Shown: in pieces, positions 12,914-25,259 of the stretch
Numbering within the stretch: the stretch's first letter is position 1
Layout of the letters: each line of letters opens with the position of its first letter
Source: Diploptera punctata
Taxonomy: Eukaryota > Arthropoda > Insecta > Blattodea > Blaberidae
Length of the DNA stretch: 64,000 bases
Assembly (NCBI GenBank): GCA_030220185.1
Contig: JASPKZ010002332.1
Location: forward strand, 806,001-870,000
Direction: 5' to 3'
Position numbers and translations under genes: made by a program
Notes under the pieces: model-generated
Database searches by the model: none
Seen by the model: the letters and a program-made list of their open reading frames with translations, nothing else
Told to the model about the DNA's origin: nothing

Positions 12914-13883
12914 AACAACATCTCTTAGATTGATTAACATATACTGGAAAACTGTTCATATCTTAGAAGAATTGAAGATGGCCAAAATGTATCCAATTAT
13001 AAAAAGTGAGATCGTCAAATCTGTGAAAATTATAGAGGCACAAATGTCTTAGGTACCTATTATAACATTTATGCATCTATATTGAAAAAACCGTTTAAAT
13101 GCAATTATGGGAAATATTATTCTAGAATCCCAAAACGGATTGAGAAAACGCAGATCCTGTTCAGACTGCATGTTCACTATTAATCAAATAATTGAAAAAC
13201 ATAGGGAATATAATTTACCAACTTTTATGGCATTCATAGATCTAGAAAAAAACATTTGACAAAATTAACAGGAATAAGTTGTGGAATATAATGAAACAGA
13301 AAGGTATGCATCAGCACTTAATAAGTGCAATAAAAATCTATATGTAGAAAATAAAATAACAATAGAAACAGGAATGAAAAATAAAAATAATATAACATCA
13401 ACAATAAGTTGTTAAGAGGCACTCGAAAGAGAAAGAGGTGTAAGACAGGAAGTCCGCTTTCGTCCTCCCTTTTTAATATTTATATTGACGATATAAATAA
13501 TTGGCAGATAATTTGGACTCACATTTCAAAATAAAATATGTTACCTTAGACACTTTACCTTTTGCAGACGACCTATATTTTATAAATAAGAATTATTGAA
13601 ATATTGTGGATTTAAGATTGGTTAATAATTTAAATATGTTAAAATTTTACTTAAAATATTTAATTTTTTATTTATTTTGAAATTTTACTATAATGTTTGG
13701 TTCTAATATCTAGCTCAGAAAATGGCCTACATAAAACACACTTTCAATTAAATAACATTAGACAGAATTATAATTTCAATATATTAATAAGTAAAAGACA
13801 TTAGCTTTTAAAGGGTGAGATACCAAAGAGCTAACATAAATCTGGAGGGGAAACCCATTGAAAAAGTTAACCATTTTAAATAC

Positions 13884-14207
13884 CTGGGTTATGTAAGTAA
13901 AGTGATCCCACGACAGGCCTCAGGAGGCCCTTGGGGTAGTAGGAGGTTAAGGCTCCCACTTTTTCTAGACAATCGGCACTTTATGTCAGCCGGGTTGTCA
14001 GCCCTGCGTGACGGCCGCCTTTACCCCAGAACAAGCGTCTGGTACTCATTTCCGTTAGAGGCTGAGTCGCCCCAGGGCCATAGTGCCGCCAGAGGGCTTT
14101 GGGTCAGTTTAAAAATCCTGACCCCAACGGGACTTGAACCCTCGACCCTCCGGCTTGTAGCTCAGTGCCTTAACCACTACGCTACGGCGTGCCCCAACTG
14201 GGTTATG
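13884..14207 (-). mobile_element. tRNA-derived SINE (family SINE-2) with 10-bp TSD
   Basis: The insert 13894-14197 is flanked by CTGGGTTATG at 13884-13893 and 14198-14207. On the minus strand it starts with a tRNA-like head (A box 'tagcgtagtgg' and B box 'ggttcaagtcc') followed by a GC-rich body that matches 52775-53022. It splits the LINE-E thumb region and created the hybrid 167-codon frame at 13815-14318, which is not a gene. Confidence 0.8.
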
Positions 14208-14454
14208 AGATCTCCTATTTTAAAAATGAAGATCTTTTTAATAAACTTAGTAAAATTAATTATATATGTGGCACTATTAAGAGAATATTGGAAAATACAA
14301 GAAAAGAAACAAAACTAACTTTGTAAAGCAATGGCAGACTCCTTACTATTGTATGGCAGTGAGTTTAGGGTTTTAACTAAAAGAGAAGGGAATATCATAG
14401 AAGCAGCTGAAATAAGATTTCTGAGAAGTGTAGATGGCTGCAAACTTTAGAATA

Positions 14455-14870
14455 GAATATGTTTATTTAGCCTGGTGGAGTTAAGGCCATGTAGCCTTCT
14501 CTTCCACTCACCAGGATAAACATCCTTCCTTAGTAATTCTACCCGAGGGCAGGACTTTCACTGCAATCATAGCATTTTCATGCTATGTTTTGCAGCTTTA
14601 CTAGAGAATTATAGATGTGGTAGCTTCCCGTTATGTTACATTTAAATACAAAACATTACTATAATAGTATATAATAAACAATTATCTGGTCAAACTGAAC
14701 AAACTGAAAATAATGTCTAATAATACAATAAAATTAAATACAATTAAAATAAACTAATGGAATAATGTATACTCAAAGGAGTAACAGCTCGAATCTACTA
14801 TACATAAAATAAAATAATAAAAGAAGAAACAAAGGTATGAACTAAATATTTTAGAACTTTAGATAAAATG
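14455..14870 (-). mobile_element. GGAT-tailed short repeat inserted in LINE-E
   Basis: The block 14505-14650 is the reverse complement of 44090-44222. It shares a 'gcatagcatgaaaatgctat' palindromic core, 'ctgccctcggg' and a GGAT-type tail. LINE-E sequence stops near 14450 and resumes near 14880. No TSD was resolved. The rest (14650-14870) is AT-rich. Confidence 0.5.
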
Positions 14871-15483
14871 AAACAATCTAGAAAAACTGAAAGAACATGT
14901 CCACAGAATGAAATATGAATGAATACCAAAAATTATACTTGATTACAAACTAAAAAGAGACAGGAATGTTGGTAGACCGAAAAAGAGATGGATTCAATGG
15001 CGATGATGAATAACTAATTTCATTTAAATATACAAAAGAGTTAGTAGAATGTAGATATAGAAGCGCGGTAGATATATATATATATATTAGAGAATTGAGT
15101 AGATAAATAAGGAAGAGAAATAGGAAACGAGGAGAGTCAACTTTTTAAATGGTTCATCTAATTGTTCTCATATTTCTGCATGAAATTATGTAAATAATTA
15201 CAATAGAAAAATAAAACGTATTCTCAATAATAGTAATAACTTAATGGAATATTGCGATTGAAAAAATCGAACATAAAAATTAAAAACATATCAAAGACTT
15301 AATAATAAAAAAGAAAAATCTATATTATGTAACATCGTTGGTTGACAAGTAAATGATTAACATAATTTAATTTAATTTGTAGATATCCATTTACTTAGGG
15401 ATCTGACTTGAAGAACTAAAATTTGAAATTTTATGTGCCTAAAATAACAACAAAATTTAATACATTAGGGCATATTCAATAGT

Positions 15484-15680
15484 TACTTACTTACTCACTG
15501 GCACTATCGAACCTGTAGGTTCATGGCCGCGCGGACATAAGCTCTCCATATATCCCTATTCTGAGCTATGCTTTCCAATCCTTCCTTGTATAATCTACTT
15601 CCCTCAAATCATAGTTAATGTTATTCTCCCACCTCATTCTTGGTCTACCAACTGGACTTTTCCCTCTGGCCATATTGAGA
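15484..15680 (-). mobile_element. LINE-A 3'-end fragment with GTAA tail
   Basis: This is the reverse complement of the LINE-A terminus: the tail motif 'ttacttacttactc', then the A-M-N-L-R-V coding end ('ggttcatggccgcgcgga') and the L-R-E-V block, cut off at about 15680. It is far less diverged than the segment around it, so it is a later, very short insertion. Confidence 0.75.
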
Positions 15681-16128
15681 GCTGTAAACTATTATTAAAT
15701 AGTTCAAACGAGAGTTAGGGGTCACTGTAATAAAGTTTCAAACATATTCATTTCACTCATATAAACAAAACATCACACAAGAAAGTACGTTTTCAACAAT
15801 TGTATTTTATAAACAAATCTGCACAAATTGAAAATATTGGCAAAAAAGTTAAATATATTATTCAGTTTTTGAATCCAGCTAATGTTCATAACATTATCTG
15901 CACAGTACATCAACAGTTTCTTATTTTCCATAGTTCGTCACTTTTGTCAGTAGGAGACATTTTGGAAGCAGCAAAATACCTTTCTGCTTAAATGATGTCA
16001 GAGAAGCCATTTGTATTAGCTAAAGCAGAAACATCTATACTACTGGAGCATTCACGCGTCACTCTTGATACTTTCTACAACAATGAAAATCTTACATTCA
16101 TATTTAGTGCAATATTCAACTTACAAGG

Positions 16129-16543
16129 GAACTATCAACCATTGCATGCCGAAACCCACTTTGAGATTTCTCCCAGAGAAACGTTGTGATGTACCAAGGT
16201 CATGTCAAAAATTATCTTCCATTTTTAACTGCAAGGCGCAGAAACCGAAGATAGAATCTAGTAGTGGCAACACACTATATGGAGCAGACGGACTCCTTAC
16301 ATGAGTAAGAGTGTAGTGAAATGAGGCGGGACGCGGTGTGTGCGGCAGAGAATGAGGGTTATCCAATCTATCAATTTACGAGTTTTATTATTTTTATATA
16401 GTTTAAATGAGAGATTTGGCGCTGGATTTTAATGCCTTGAAGTTAAAAAGGTAGATAAGTTTTTAGATACGGCCTTGGTACATCACAACCCTTCTCTAGA
16501 AGAAAGTACAAGGTAGATTTCGGCATGTAATAGTTGACAGTTC
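16129..16543. mobile_element. MITE with long terminal inverted repeats (copy 1)
   Basis: The ends GAACTATCAACCATTGCATG and, inverted, GAACTGTCAACTATTACATG begin imperfect TIRs about 90 bp long, which share 'gttgtgatgtaccaagg' near their inner part. The roughly 415-bp element matches 32940-33352. No coding capacity is seen, so it is a non-autonomous DNA element of unassigned superfamily. Confidence 0.65.
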
Positions 16544-16544
16544 T

Positions 16545-16800
16545 CTTTATGGAACTAGTAGTGAAAGCGCGCCACCGGACTTTGTTTTGCTAAATTCCTG
16601 GCCACATTCCAGCTTTTTCTCGTTGTTCAATTTCTATTATTATTGTTGTGCTGTGCCATATAATTTTTGGTTTTCCACTTTTGCTGGGCGATCCATGTGG
16701 ATTCCATTCTACAGCACTCTCTGACATACTGTCTAGTTCTATTCTGAGAGTGTGTCCATCTATTACCATTTACGATATTTGATATCTATCCGAATTTCAT
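16545..16800 (-). mobile_element. LINE C-terminal tail fragment
   Basis: Minus-strand translation shows M-D-T-L-R-I-E-L-D, V-E-W-N-P-H-G, S-G-K-P-K-I-I-W and, at the end, Q-N-K-V-R-W-R-A-F. This is the basic tail of an RTE-like LINE with frameshifts. It is only a terminal fragment. Confidence 0.5.
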
Positions 16801-17139
16801 TTTGTGATATCCAACTTCACCCAAGGCACAATATATTCCCAAAACCGCATGTATCATTTTCTTGGGAATGATTATATTTTCATTCTAATGACTGATGCGA
16901 GATATTTTGCAGCACAAAATATAATTTTCACTTGTTTGGTCTTCAGTCCATTCCTAAACCTGATGATTCAATTTCCATCCTCCAAACGATGACTCTGTGT
17001 ATAACAGGAGGGGAATACATCCAAACCAAATGCAAATTTCACAAAATTAATTTACTGAAATTCAGCCATTTACATCTACTTGGAAAATTTCTACAATTAA
17101 AAGCACAAAAGAAAAAATATTAATTCAAAAGTTTTATTT

Positions 17140-17600
17140 AGCACTAGCACTATCGAATCATTTGTTGTCCATTGTAGCACAGACATAAGCTCTCGATATA
17201 TCTATATCCTGAGATAATATTTTCCAATCATTTCCTCTGTAATTTACTTCCTTCGGATGTTATTATCCCACCCCATTCTTGGCCTTCCTATTGAATGATT
17301 TCCACTTGTTTTTCCTCCCAATAAATACCCATTACTCTCGTCCATTTTTAAAACTTCCCAAACGTCCTGCCCATCGGAGCCTACGAAACTTAATTCCTTA
17401 TAGTATATTTGGTTTTCTATCAAGATCATGGAGTTCACTGTAATATAGTTTCCTCCAGTCACCGGTCTATATGTTTCTGTTTGGTCAATAGATCTTCCTA
17501 TGCACTTTATTCTCAAATACCTACATTTTCTTATGTCTTAAAGATATATGTTTTGAATCCTATTAATATATAACTTAAAGAATCGCCATTTTATATATTA
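17140..17600 (-). mobile_element. LINE-A 3' portion, diverged
   Basis: A minus-strand frame (17244-17516) contains the LINE-A blocks S-F-V-G-S-D-G-Q-D-V-W (the RRLRWAGHV position), a G-N-H-S-I-G-R-P-R-M-G-W-D-N-N-I block, and a degenerate A-M-N-L end near 17150. It is part of the ancestral duplicated segment. Confidence 0.6.
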
Positions 17601-17770
17601 TTAATTTATCATTTTTGAGAGAATTTGAGACAAGAGTCTTCGTCATATATAATATAGCATATCGTGCGTTTCAAAAGTTGATCCTATGTATATTTAATTT
17701 TTGTTTGTTAAAGTTGTAAGTTATTTGAATTCCGACACTTATCGAAATGTCCATAATTTGCTGTTTATAT

Positions 17771-18441
17771 GTTCATTTATAGGGAGAAGAAATTATACAA
17801 TTACTACAATATATGTGAAAATGTCCATTTCAGCTACTAATCAGTTGTAAACTTTTATCATTCTAGGAAACTACATTTGAAAATAAATTTGATGTAATGA
17901 AGAAATACAAGGCGAAGTTGAAGGTGGCGAGATTGAAAACAACAGTACATGGAAGACATTCAAATAATCCAGCACTATGAGTAAGAAAAATAAATTATAC
18001 GAGAAGGGAAAACTGTAGAGGAATCCTTTGGTAAGAATATTGTAGCCTAGATGTTGCAACAAAATTACATGGAGATTAATTCTGAGTGCAGCTACCAATT
18101 TTCGCTAGTTTTGTCACTTGGAATTGTTTACTCTTGAGGAGAATTGATAGGCGCTTCAAACAATGTAGTACAACATCTTTATCCTCGCTTTGTCATACTG
18201 TGATACTTAAAAATCAGAGGTTTTCTAGAATTGCAATCTATGTTAAATAAAAAAAAATCATCATTTCACATAAGCAGATATTATGTGGCGTAAAATTAGA
18301 TGAAGTTGTAGTTAAAGGTATATGCCAATTCTTGACTTAAAAATTCCACATTTTGTCCAATAGTAATAGTAACCGTGATACCCAGATTCTTGGATGGACA
18401 TAAATATCTGGATATCTGAGTGTTGTGCTTTCTTGTTTCAG
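17771..18441. other. Intergenic, nothing recognised
   Basis: AT-rich sequence without a supported gene. Confidence 0.4.
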
Positions 18442-18542
18442 GTTATTGTGAACTTGCGGATGAATTCAAGTAATCAAGAATGGCGGGGAGTTGTACTTCC
18501 AGGGACGGTAGCACTGCAGCGGTGGTCAACTACCTTCGTCAG
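18442..18542 (+). other. Possible orphan coding exon (low confidence)
   Basis: A strong acceptor (tttcttgtttcag, ending 18441) and a consensus donor (cag/gtaagc at 18543) bound 101 bp. Only frame 1 is open, giving 33 codons that begin V-I-V-N-L-R-M-N-S and include E-W-R-G-V-V-L-P-G-T-V. The protein is not recognised and no partner exon was found, so this may be chance. Confidence 0.25.
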
Positions 18543-18789
18543 GTAAGCAGACCTGAGTTCCTGGGGTATAACACCCTGTGCAAACTCAATACCAAGGGGA
18601 CATTCTCTCAACCGGAGTCTAAACCAAGTTTTCCAATTGCTATTGTTTCCATAGCACATATAAAAATTAATGAAAATTCACAGAAATTGTTATGCAGCTT
18701 AGACATGATTTGTAATTAATAATAAGGAATTGCACACAATTTGTGCATATCAGTTTACACAGTAGTCTTTGATAGATTTCTCTCGGTTT

Positions 18790-20115
18790 TTACATGATAA
18801 CGATCACAAGAGTTCACATATACAGCCTGATTCCGGGTGGTGGTAAGTTTTTGTCTTGCATATTTTATGATGATAGCCATGAACCGCCATCGCATTCAAA
18901 AAGTGACGCAGATCCTGGTTTGTACCGGTCCATGATTTGTTCATCATAGTCTCTGTCGAGTAAAAATCCTGCCAGACATCTGTTCTTTTCTTCTTCCTCT
19001 CCTCCAACAACTTCTTCCAGCTGTCTGTAGAGGACAGATTGAATTTCCATCTCAGGTCCTCTATTATAAACGGCTCTCCTGTGAGTTCATAGGCAAGTCT
19101 TGACCTTATGTACTTGGACACTCCGAGGGCGACTTTCAGGAAACGGGCTTTGACGTGTTCCATGCGGAGGAGGTCTCTATAGCTTAGTTTTTCCCAGGTT
19201 ATCTCAATTCCATATGTTAGAATAGGAGCAATTTTGGTCTCTTAAAGGGTCATGGCAGTTTTCAGCGAGAGTTTGGTTATTATGCTGATTTCGAAGATAG
19301 CTTTTGTCGCGGCTGCTGCTCTTTGTGTAGAGTGTAATCTGTATGAATGTGCTGTTGTCTGAATCGTTTAGACCTAAATATTTGAAGCTGTTTGTAGTGT
19401 AGTGGTTCTTGTGTGAGAAAAATGTTATCCTTCGTGGAGAGGCGTCCAACTTTTCTGAAAACCATATGTACAGTCTTTTCTGAGTTTATTTGAAGCTCGT
19501 TGTATTCATCCAATGTTTCCAGTGCATTTATTTCCTTCTGTATCTCTTCGATATCGTGTGATCCTACCACCATGTCGTCTGCGTAGATATATATCTGAGG
19601 GACGGTGCCGAGGATTTTGTAGCTTGGACGACATCGAGTATGGTTATGTTGAACAATAGGGGACTGAGATGGTCTCCCTGTAGTCCTCCATTTGTCTGGA
19701 TTGTTTCTTGTGATTTCGTTACTTTGTTTAAGATTATAATATAGTTATTACTCAGAATGTTGCGAGTCTGGACGGCGAATTCCTTGTTTTGCTCCACTAT
19801 TTGCTCTGATTTGGGGTATATTATGGTCCTGTTCTGACTAACGCCTTGCAGAAATCGATTAACACTGCGTGGAATTTTCCTTGTGGGAGTCTTATTCTAT
19901 CCTCTATGTCGTCTATAAGGTTTTGATTGCATATAAGGTGCTTCGGCCTCTTCTGGAACCAAATTGCTCCTCGGTATCTTGTTTTTAATTTCTTCTGTTA
20001 ATCTTTCATTCATTAGTCTTGTCAGTAGTTTAAGAAGGTTATTCTCTATTGCTATTCCTCTATAGGAGTTTGGGGTCGCGTGAGTCGCCTATCCGTTTGT
20101 ATAAAATTCTTATAG
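18790..20115 (-). mobile_element. LINE-C, 5'-truncated RT with C-terminal domain
   Basis: The minus strand from 20115 down gives K-R-I-G-D-S-R-D-P-N-S-Y-R-G-I-A-I (RT fingers), T-N-G-G-L-Q-G-D-H-L-S-P-L-L-F-N (frame 19564-19797), an I-Y-A-D-D-M-V-V-G box (near 19570), a thumb block and the C-terminal frame 18804-19163, which matches the better copy at 57660-58245. The catalytic aspartates are retained, but several frameshifts separate the palm, thumb and tail. Confidence 0.75.
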
Positions 20116-20149
20116 TAGATGTAAAATCAAAATATTTCGGAAAAGATAA

Positions 20150-23100
20150 ATGATTAGGGTTGGCCTATCAAATTTCAAATTCGACCAACTACACGACTCA
20201 ATGGTAATGATCACATTCACGAACAGAAATAACTTCATTGAAGCCACACATGACTTAAACGATGACCACTTCGGACCTAATTCTACTATGACTATTTCGG
20301 AAAGGCTACTTTACCACCACCTATGGGTACAGAAAATACTGATAAAGACACGGATGAAGACTTCATAAAAATCTATCAAGAAGAGAAAAGCAAAGAATGG
20401 CAAAGAAACAAATGAGAAAAATTCAGAAAATCAAGAAAAAACACCAAACAACAAAAATGTAGGAAATCAAGAAAAAAACACCAAATAAGAACACAGAACT
20501 TATCACACAATAATACATCAACACAATATACCAAAATACTCACGTAAAATTACTAATCACACCATGGGACTTGGAATCCATTATACTTAAAAAAACATGA
20601 TACAAAGATACGCTCCATCACTTCTCTGCTATATCACACACAATTATTGTAACACAAAACTGAAAACAACTACCCTGTTGAACAACAACTTAACACATTC
20701 ATGACCTAAATTCCTAAAACAACATTCGGCCTAATGCAGAGTATTACTTAAACACAATCACAGACAGAATGAAAACTACAGGTATCATCACACAGTACTC
20801 TGGAGTGATGAGAGGAGTAGATCCTACCGCTACCACCGAAGAGGAACTGAAACAGGAACTAAAAGAAGCCAACTACAACATTACAGACATATCACTAATA
20901 ACAACACCACCCACATGGTTCGACTCAACTTACCGAACAAAGAGGAAACATAGACAGCTATAAATGATAGAATATACATGTTAGGAAGAAAATTCAGAGT
21001 CGAACCACTGTTAGAACGCTATAGACACATCCCATGTAGAAACTGTTGTCAATACTGTCATAGCTCCCAAGAAATGTCACAGGTGTGGCCAACATCCCTC
21101 TAAATGTATTCATCTCAAAAACACAAATTACTTTATTTCCTGTGCAACTTGCAATGTAAAGGGTCATCACACTGGGCAAGTCAAATTCCCCAAATACCCT
21201 AAGGAAGCGCCCCCACCTGCAAAAAACATACACTCCACTTATCCCACAGACACACGAAACACCAGGCAAACCCAGCACTACTGTTTGGAATTTCCCTACA
21301 CTAACACCAGCTAACACAGATAAAGACAATACAATCACAACACATGAAGAAATCAACAAAATGACTGACGAGAAAATCATAGTTGCAACTAAAAAGCTTG
21401 AACATTAGATCGACGAGAAATTTAATACTCTTAAAGAAGGTCTAATGAAATACTTTTTAACAATTACCTACAATCTAAGATAATTCAGAAAAACCACAGG
21501 TTTAAACTTTTGCCAACAGCACAGCTGAAAGAACTTTGAAAAGGAAGTAAAATTTGTACCATCTAGGACACATACATATATATTGATTCAAAAATGGCAG
21601 AAATGAATAAGACAGTAGACACAGTGATAACTGAGCTACATGATAATATCACGACTACACTCAACGCTCTACCTTCAACAACCTAATTATGTGATACAGA
21701 AGACAAATAAGACTTGACGTACTGACATTAATACACTGCAGCATTCAAGCATAACTGAACTAACTCAAATTATTCATGATAACTCTGATATAACAACTCT
21801 TAATGAAACTAAAATTAAATCCTAATTATACATTTACACAATTTAATTACAACATAATAAGAAAAGACCGAACTACATATGGTGGAGAAGTTGCCATTTT
21901 ATATAAAAACACACTCAAAGCAGCACAAGATACAATACCAATAAAATATAACAATATAGAAACATGCACTATCACAATACACAATAAAAACAACAAATTA
22001 CACATAATTACATTATACACTCCACCTCAAAATGGCTTCCCAACAGAATATTTAGAAAATATAGAAATAATACACTAATAGTAGGCGACATAAATGCTCA
22101 CCATACTACATTACAAGACAGACACAATATTATTAAAGGCACAGAACTCATCACACTACTAAATTCAACAACTTTAAGGCACATCATTACACCAGGCCCC
22201 ACCAGAATTTCTACACAAGAAAACCATAACTATTCATCACCAGATAAAATACTTATTTCTCAAAACACAAAATCCAAACATAGAGATGCTCTCTCCACCA
22301 TATTCAGACCATGCAGCTATAAAAATCACAATGAATGCACCATCATCACAATTGTATGATGTACCAGAGCCAACTATCATTATTAAATATAAGGAAGCTG
22401 ACTGGGAATCATTCCAAACACAAGTGACACAAAAAACAATTAATTTTATACAACATTTAGACAGACCACAAACTCTAGAACAAGCAGATACACAGCTGCT
22501 TAATGCAATAAATGAAGCAAGACAAAATACTATACCACATTACAAAAATCAAACACCAAGGCACTTTTCTGAATGTATTATAGACGCTATTAAATTAAAG
22601 CACAGAACACATAGATTGTATACAAATTGTCCCACACAAGACTTTTAAGAATAATCCATGGTCTAAAAAACACAATAAAATTCCATAAAGAACAAAATAC
22701 AACACGTTAATTCAAAAACTTCAAGAAGATACAAATATAGATATACAATCCTTTTGTAAAGTAATTAAAGACATACAGGAACATCTAAAAAAACACAAGT
22801 TGCACTAAAAAGAAATAATAAATATTATTATACCGACCAAGAAAAATCTAATTTATTTAAAAACAACACTATATAACACTTTTAAATGCACAGATAAGTA
22901 AATAAATATCTACATAATAATCGACATAAACTTCAACCCCTAAACAAAATAAATGAACAAACATTTAATAATAAAATAATTCAATAAGTATAAGAGGTTC
23001 TAAAAAATAACTAAAAATTCATCTCCTGGACAAGATATAATACATAAACACTTACCAGAAATAACACTAAAATACTTAATCAGATTATATAATATCAAAC

Positions 23101-24560
23101 TTTCTCTAGGATTTTTACCAAACAGACGGGGGGGGGGAAATCATACTAATATCTGAACCAAACAAAGATCTTACAAACTCAATAAACTATAGACCGGTAT
23201 ATTTAACACCAAAAATAACTAAACTATTAGAGAAAATATTGGCAAAAATAATAATCCCATTAATCAGAAATCATCATCAACTTCATGCCCGTTCCGCTCC
23301 CCGCTGCCACAATACGGTATGTTACAGGTCGTCCTTCCAACGTCTTTTTCAGATCCATAATAAAGTATCTGTTTTGACAAAACGATTATTTGGCAGTCTT
23401 TGTACATGTTTGTTAATCAGAAATTTCTTACCAAATGCACAAGCTGGTTTCAGACCTGGATACGACATTACCGATCAAATCACAAAACTAATTCCTGACC
23501 TCCAAAATAATACATACAATAAACGTCACACCGCAGCAATAATCTCACTGGATTTAAAAAAAAAACATTCGTCACTGTATGACTAAACGGTCTTAGATAT
23601 AAAATAGCACAAATGGACTTACTAGACTACATAGTACGATGTGCAGCAGACTATTTAAAAAAACAGAACAGCTACAGTAAAACATAATTCTGTCACATCC
23701 GAACCATTCATACTCCGAGCAGGTACTCCGCAAGGAGGAGTATTAAGTCCAATTTTACATATAATCTAATTTCTGATATCCCTCAACCGAATACAGACAA
23801 AATAGGACTATACCAATTTGCAGATGACACACTCTACTTGGCCATGGACCGAAATATTAATTATACCACTAACTGCTTAAACATACAAATGGACAAATAC
23901 TCATCCTGGACAAGAAAATGGAAAATTCAATCAGTCCTACAAAAACACAACCCAGGTTAAGAAAAAACACAAAGTAACAATAAAGAACACTCAAATCTGG
24001 TACTCTAACACACTCAACTATTTAGGCTACACGATTAATCATAAACTCACTTCTAATTCTCATTTAACAAATATAAACAATACCATTCTCACACCAATGA
24101 ACACTATTCAATATTTAACAAAAACTGCACCTTATTTCAGTAAAAGTATCCCAACACTATTATATAAAACAATTTTACGTCCAATAATACTTCATGCATC
24201 GCCGATCATAACCAACATTTCAAAAACTCATAAGAATAAATTAGACGTCAAGGAAAGAAAACTATTAAGAAGAGTAAACAAATTACTACGTCACCATACT
24301 AACATACGAAAACAGCAGAATACAACCACTTTCACAATACATCAAACAACTTAACATAGTATACTATCAAAAAGACAATTATTAACAAACTTATTACAAA
24401 ATACATCACCTAACACAATACTATATGACATAAAACATCCAAATTCATATCCAAACTGAAGCTTTTTTCTTCACTCAAACATATCCAACTTCGGAAATAC
24501 CTCTGATTTCGAAAGGAGCTTCAGCGTGGCCTAAAATGGACTTGGATAAATTTCGACACT
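20150..24560 (+). mobile_element. LINE-D, Jockey-like element with ORF1 and ORF2, decayed
   Basis: Order on the plus strand: an ORF1 (gag-like) remnant with V-M-R-G-V-D-P-T-A-T-T-E-E-E-L (frame 20769-20963) and cysteine-histidine knuckle remnants near 21070-21150. ORF2 starts with an apurinic-type endonuclease (frame 21803-22078 with Y-G-G-E-V-A-I-L, then S-D-H-A-A-I-K-I near 22305). It continues to the RT: A-G-F-R-P-G near 23445, S-L-D-L-K-K, G-T-P-Q-G-G-V-L-S-P near 23725, F-A-D-D-T-L-Y-L near 23818 and the thumb L-N-Y-L-G-Y-T-I near 24015. Stops and frameshifts occur throughout. The composition is A- and C-rich on this strand, unlike the flanks. Confidence 0.75.
23260..23424. mobile_element. 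141-bp insert in LINE-D with 12-bp TSD
   Basis: TTAATCAGAAAT occurs at 23260-23271 and 23413-23424 around a 141-bp block of clearly higher GC content than the LINE around it. It interrupts the RT between 'L-I-R-N' and 'F-L-P-N-A-Q-A-G-F'. The block is not recognised. It may be a SINE fragment. Confidence 0.6.
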
Positions 24561-24614
24561 TTTTCTGCCTTCCACGCCAGATAATTTTATACAAACAACA
24601 TCGAACCTTCATCC

Positions 24615-24925
24615 CAACCAAAAAAAGAATACTTCAAAACACAAGAACGAGGATAGCAAAGGGCAACAAATAAGACCCTCATCAATCAGGAGTTCTAAAG
24701 GGCTAGAGTAGTCTAGTCTCCTTGTCGCAGGAATGTTTCCTGTGTGGAGACAGAGGTTCAGCAAGCTTGTGAGTGCTGCACGTGTGTGTTCGTTGTATGG
24801 CTCTGCTGCCTTCAAGTTTTTTCAGCATTGATAAAGCGTCTTGGATTTCCTCTGTTGTGAATCTATTAATGTTGTTTGGTATTGTCCGGTTGTTTCGTGT
24901 GCCACAGTGGTCCTCTGTTGATTTA
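24615..24925 (-). mobile_element. LINE-C RT fingers fragment
   Basis: The minus strand gives N-R-F-T-T-E-E-I-Q-D-A-L-S-M-L-K followed (frame 24609-24815) by A-A-E-P-Y-N-E, L-L-N-L-C-L-H-T-G-N-I-P-A. This is the region upstream of the RT palm in LINE-C-like elements, truncated at both ends. Confidence 0.55.
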
Positions 24926-24959
24926 GGATAATTAACAGCCGTAGAGTTTCAGATTTTAT

Positions 24960-25112
24960 GGCTGTTATGGACTTCGGTTGGGAAATGAACCCGCTAAATT
25001 GGACCCCAAAAGTCGTGAGGGGTATAAATAAAACCTACACCGCGGCCACGCGGAAAATATGGACCCGACTGCCCGGGGGTATAACCGGGCAACCCTTATT
25101 TGTAAGTAAGTA
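24960..25112 (+). mobile_element. GC-rich short element ending in a GTAA tail
   Basis: A GC-rich stretch ('ccgcggccacgcgg', 'cccgggggtataaccgggc') ends in three GTAA units at 25101-25112, the same tail as LINE-A. It may be a SINE mobilised by LINE-A. I found no promoter boxes. Confidence 0.35.
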
Positions 25113-25195
25113 AGTGCCATTGTTATTATAATAATAATTATTATAATTCCATGTCGTGAAATGCAATATTATTATAATATATAATAATATTTCAG

Positions 25196-25251
25196 GTTGG
25201 AGAGATTGTTGGATTGTAAAATGACGACCGCAAGTTGCAGGCAACATCCAG
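25196..25251 (+). other. Possible 5' coding exon (low confidence)
   Basis: It is bounded by acceptor 'aatatttcag' and donor 'g/gtaagat'. An ATG at 25221 opens 10 codons (M-T-T-A-S-C-R-Q-H-P) and ends in phase 1. The next splice-bounded piece at 26104-26137 continues in frame, but the one at 26435 does not. Confidence 0.25.
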
Positions 25252-25259
25252 GTAAGATT

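Larger units (their letters stand above)
15045..17770. repeat. Paralogous segment, right copy (partner 3429-8000)
   Basis: It is collinear with the left copy (see 3429-8000). This copy has its own insertions: a LINE-A 3' end at 15484-15680, a MITE at 16129-16543 and a LINE tail at 16545-16800. Short frames at 15800-16304 and 16804-17123 have no recognisable domain and are not called as genes. Confidence 0.6.

Noticed and set aside
13815..14318. 167-codon frame that looks like a gene
   Set aside because: It is LINE-E thumb sequence read through a SINE insertion with a 10-bp TSD.
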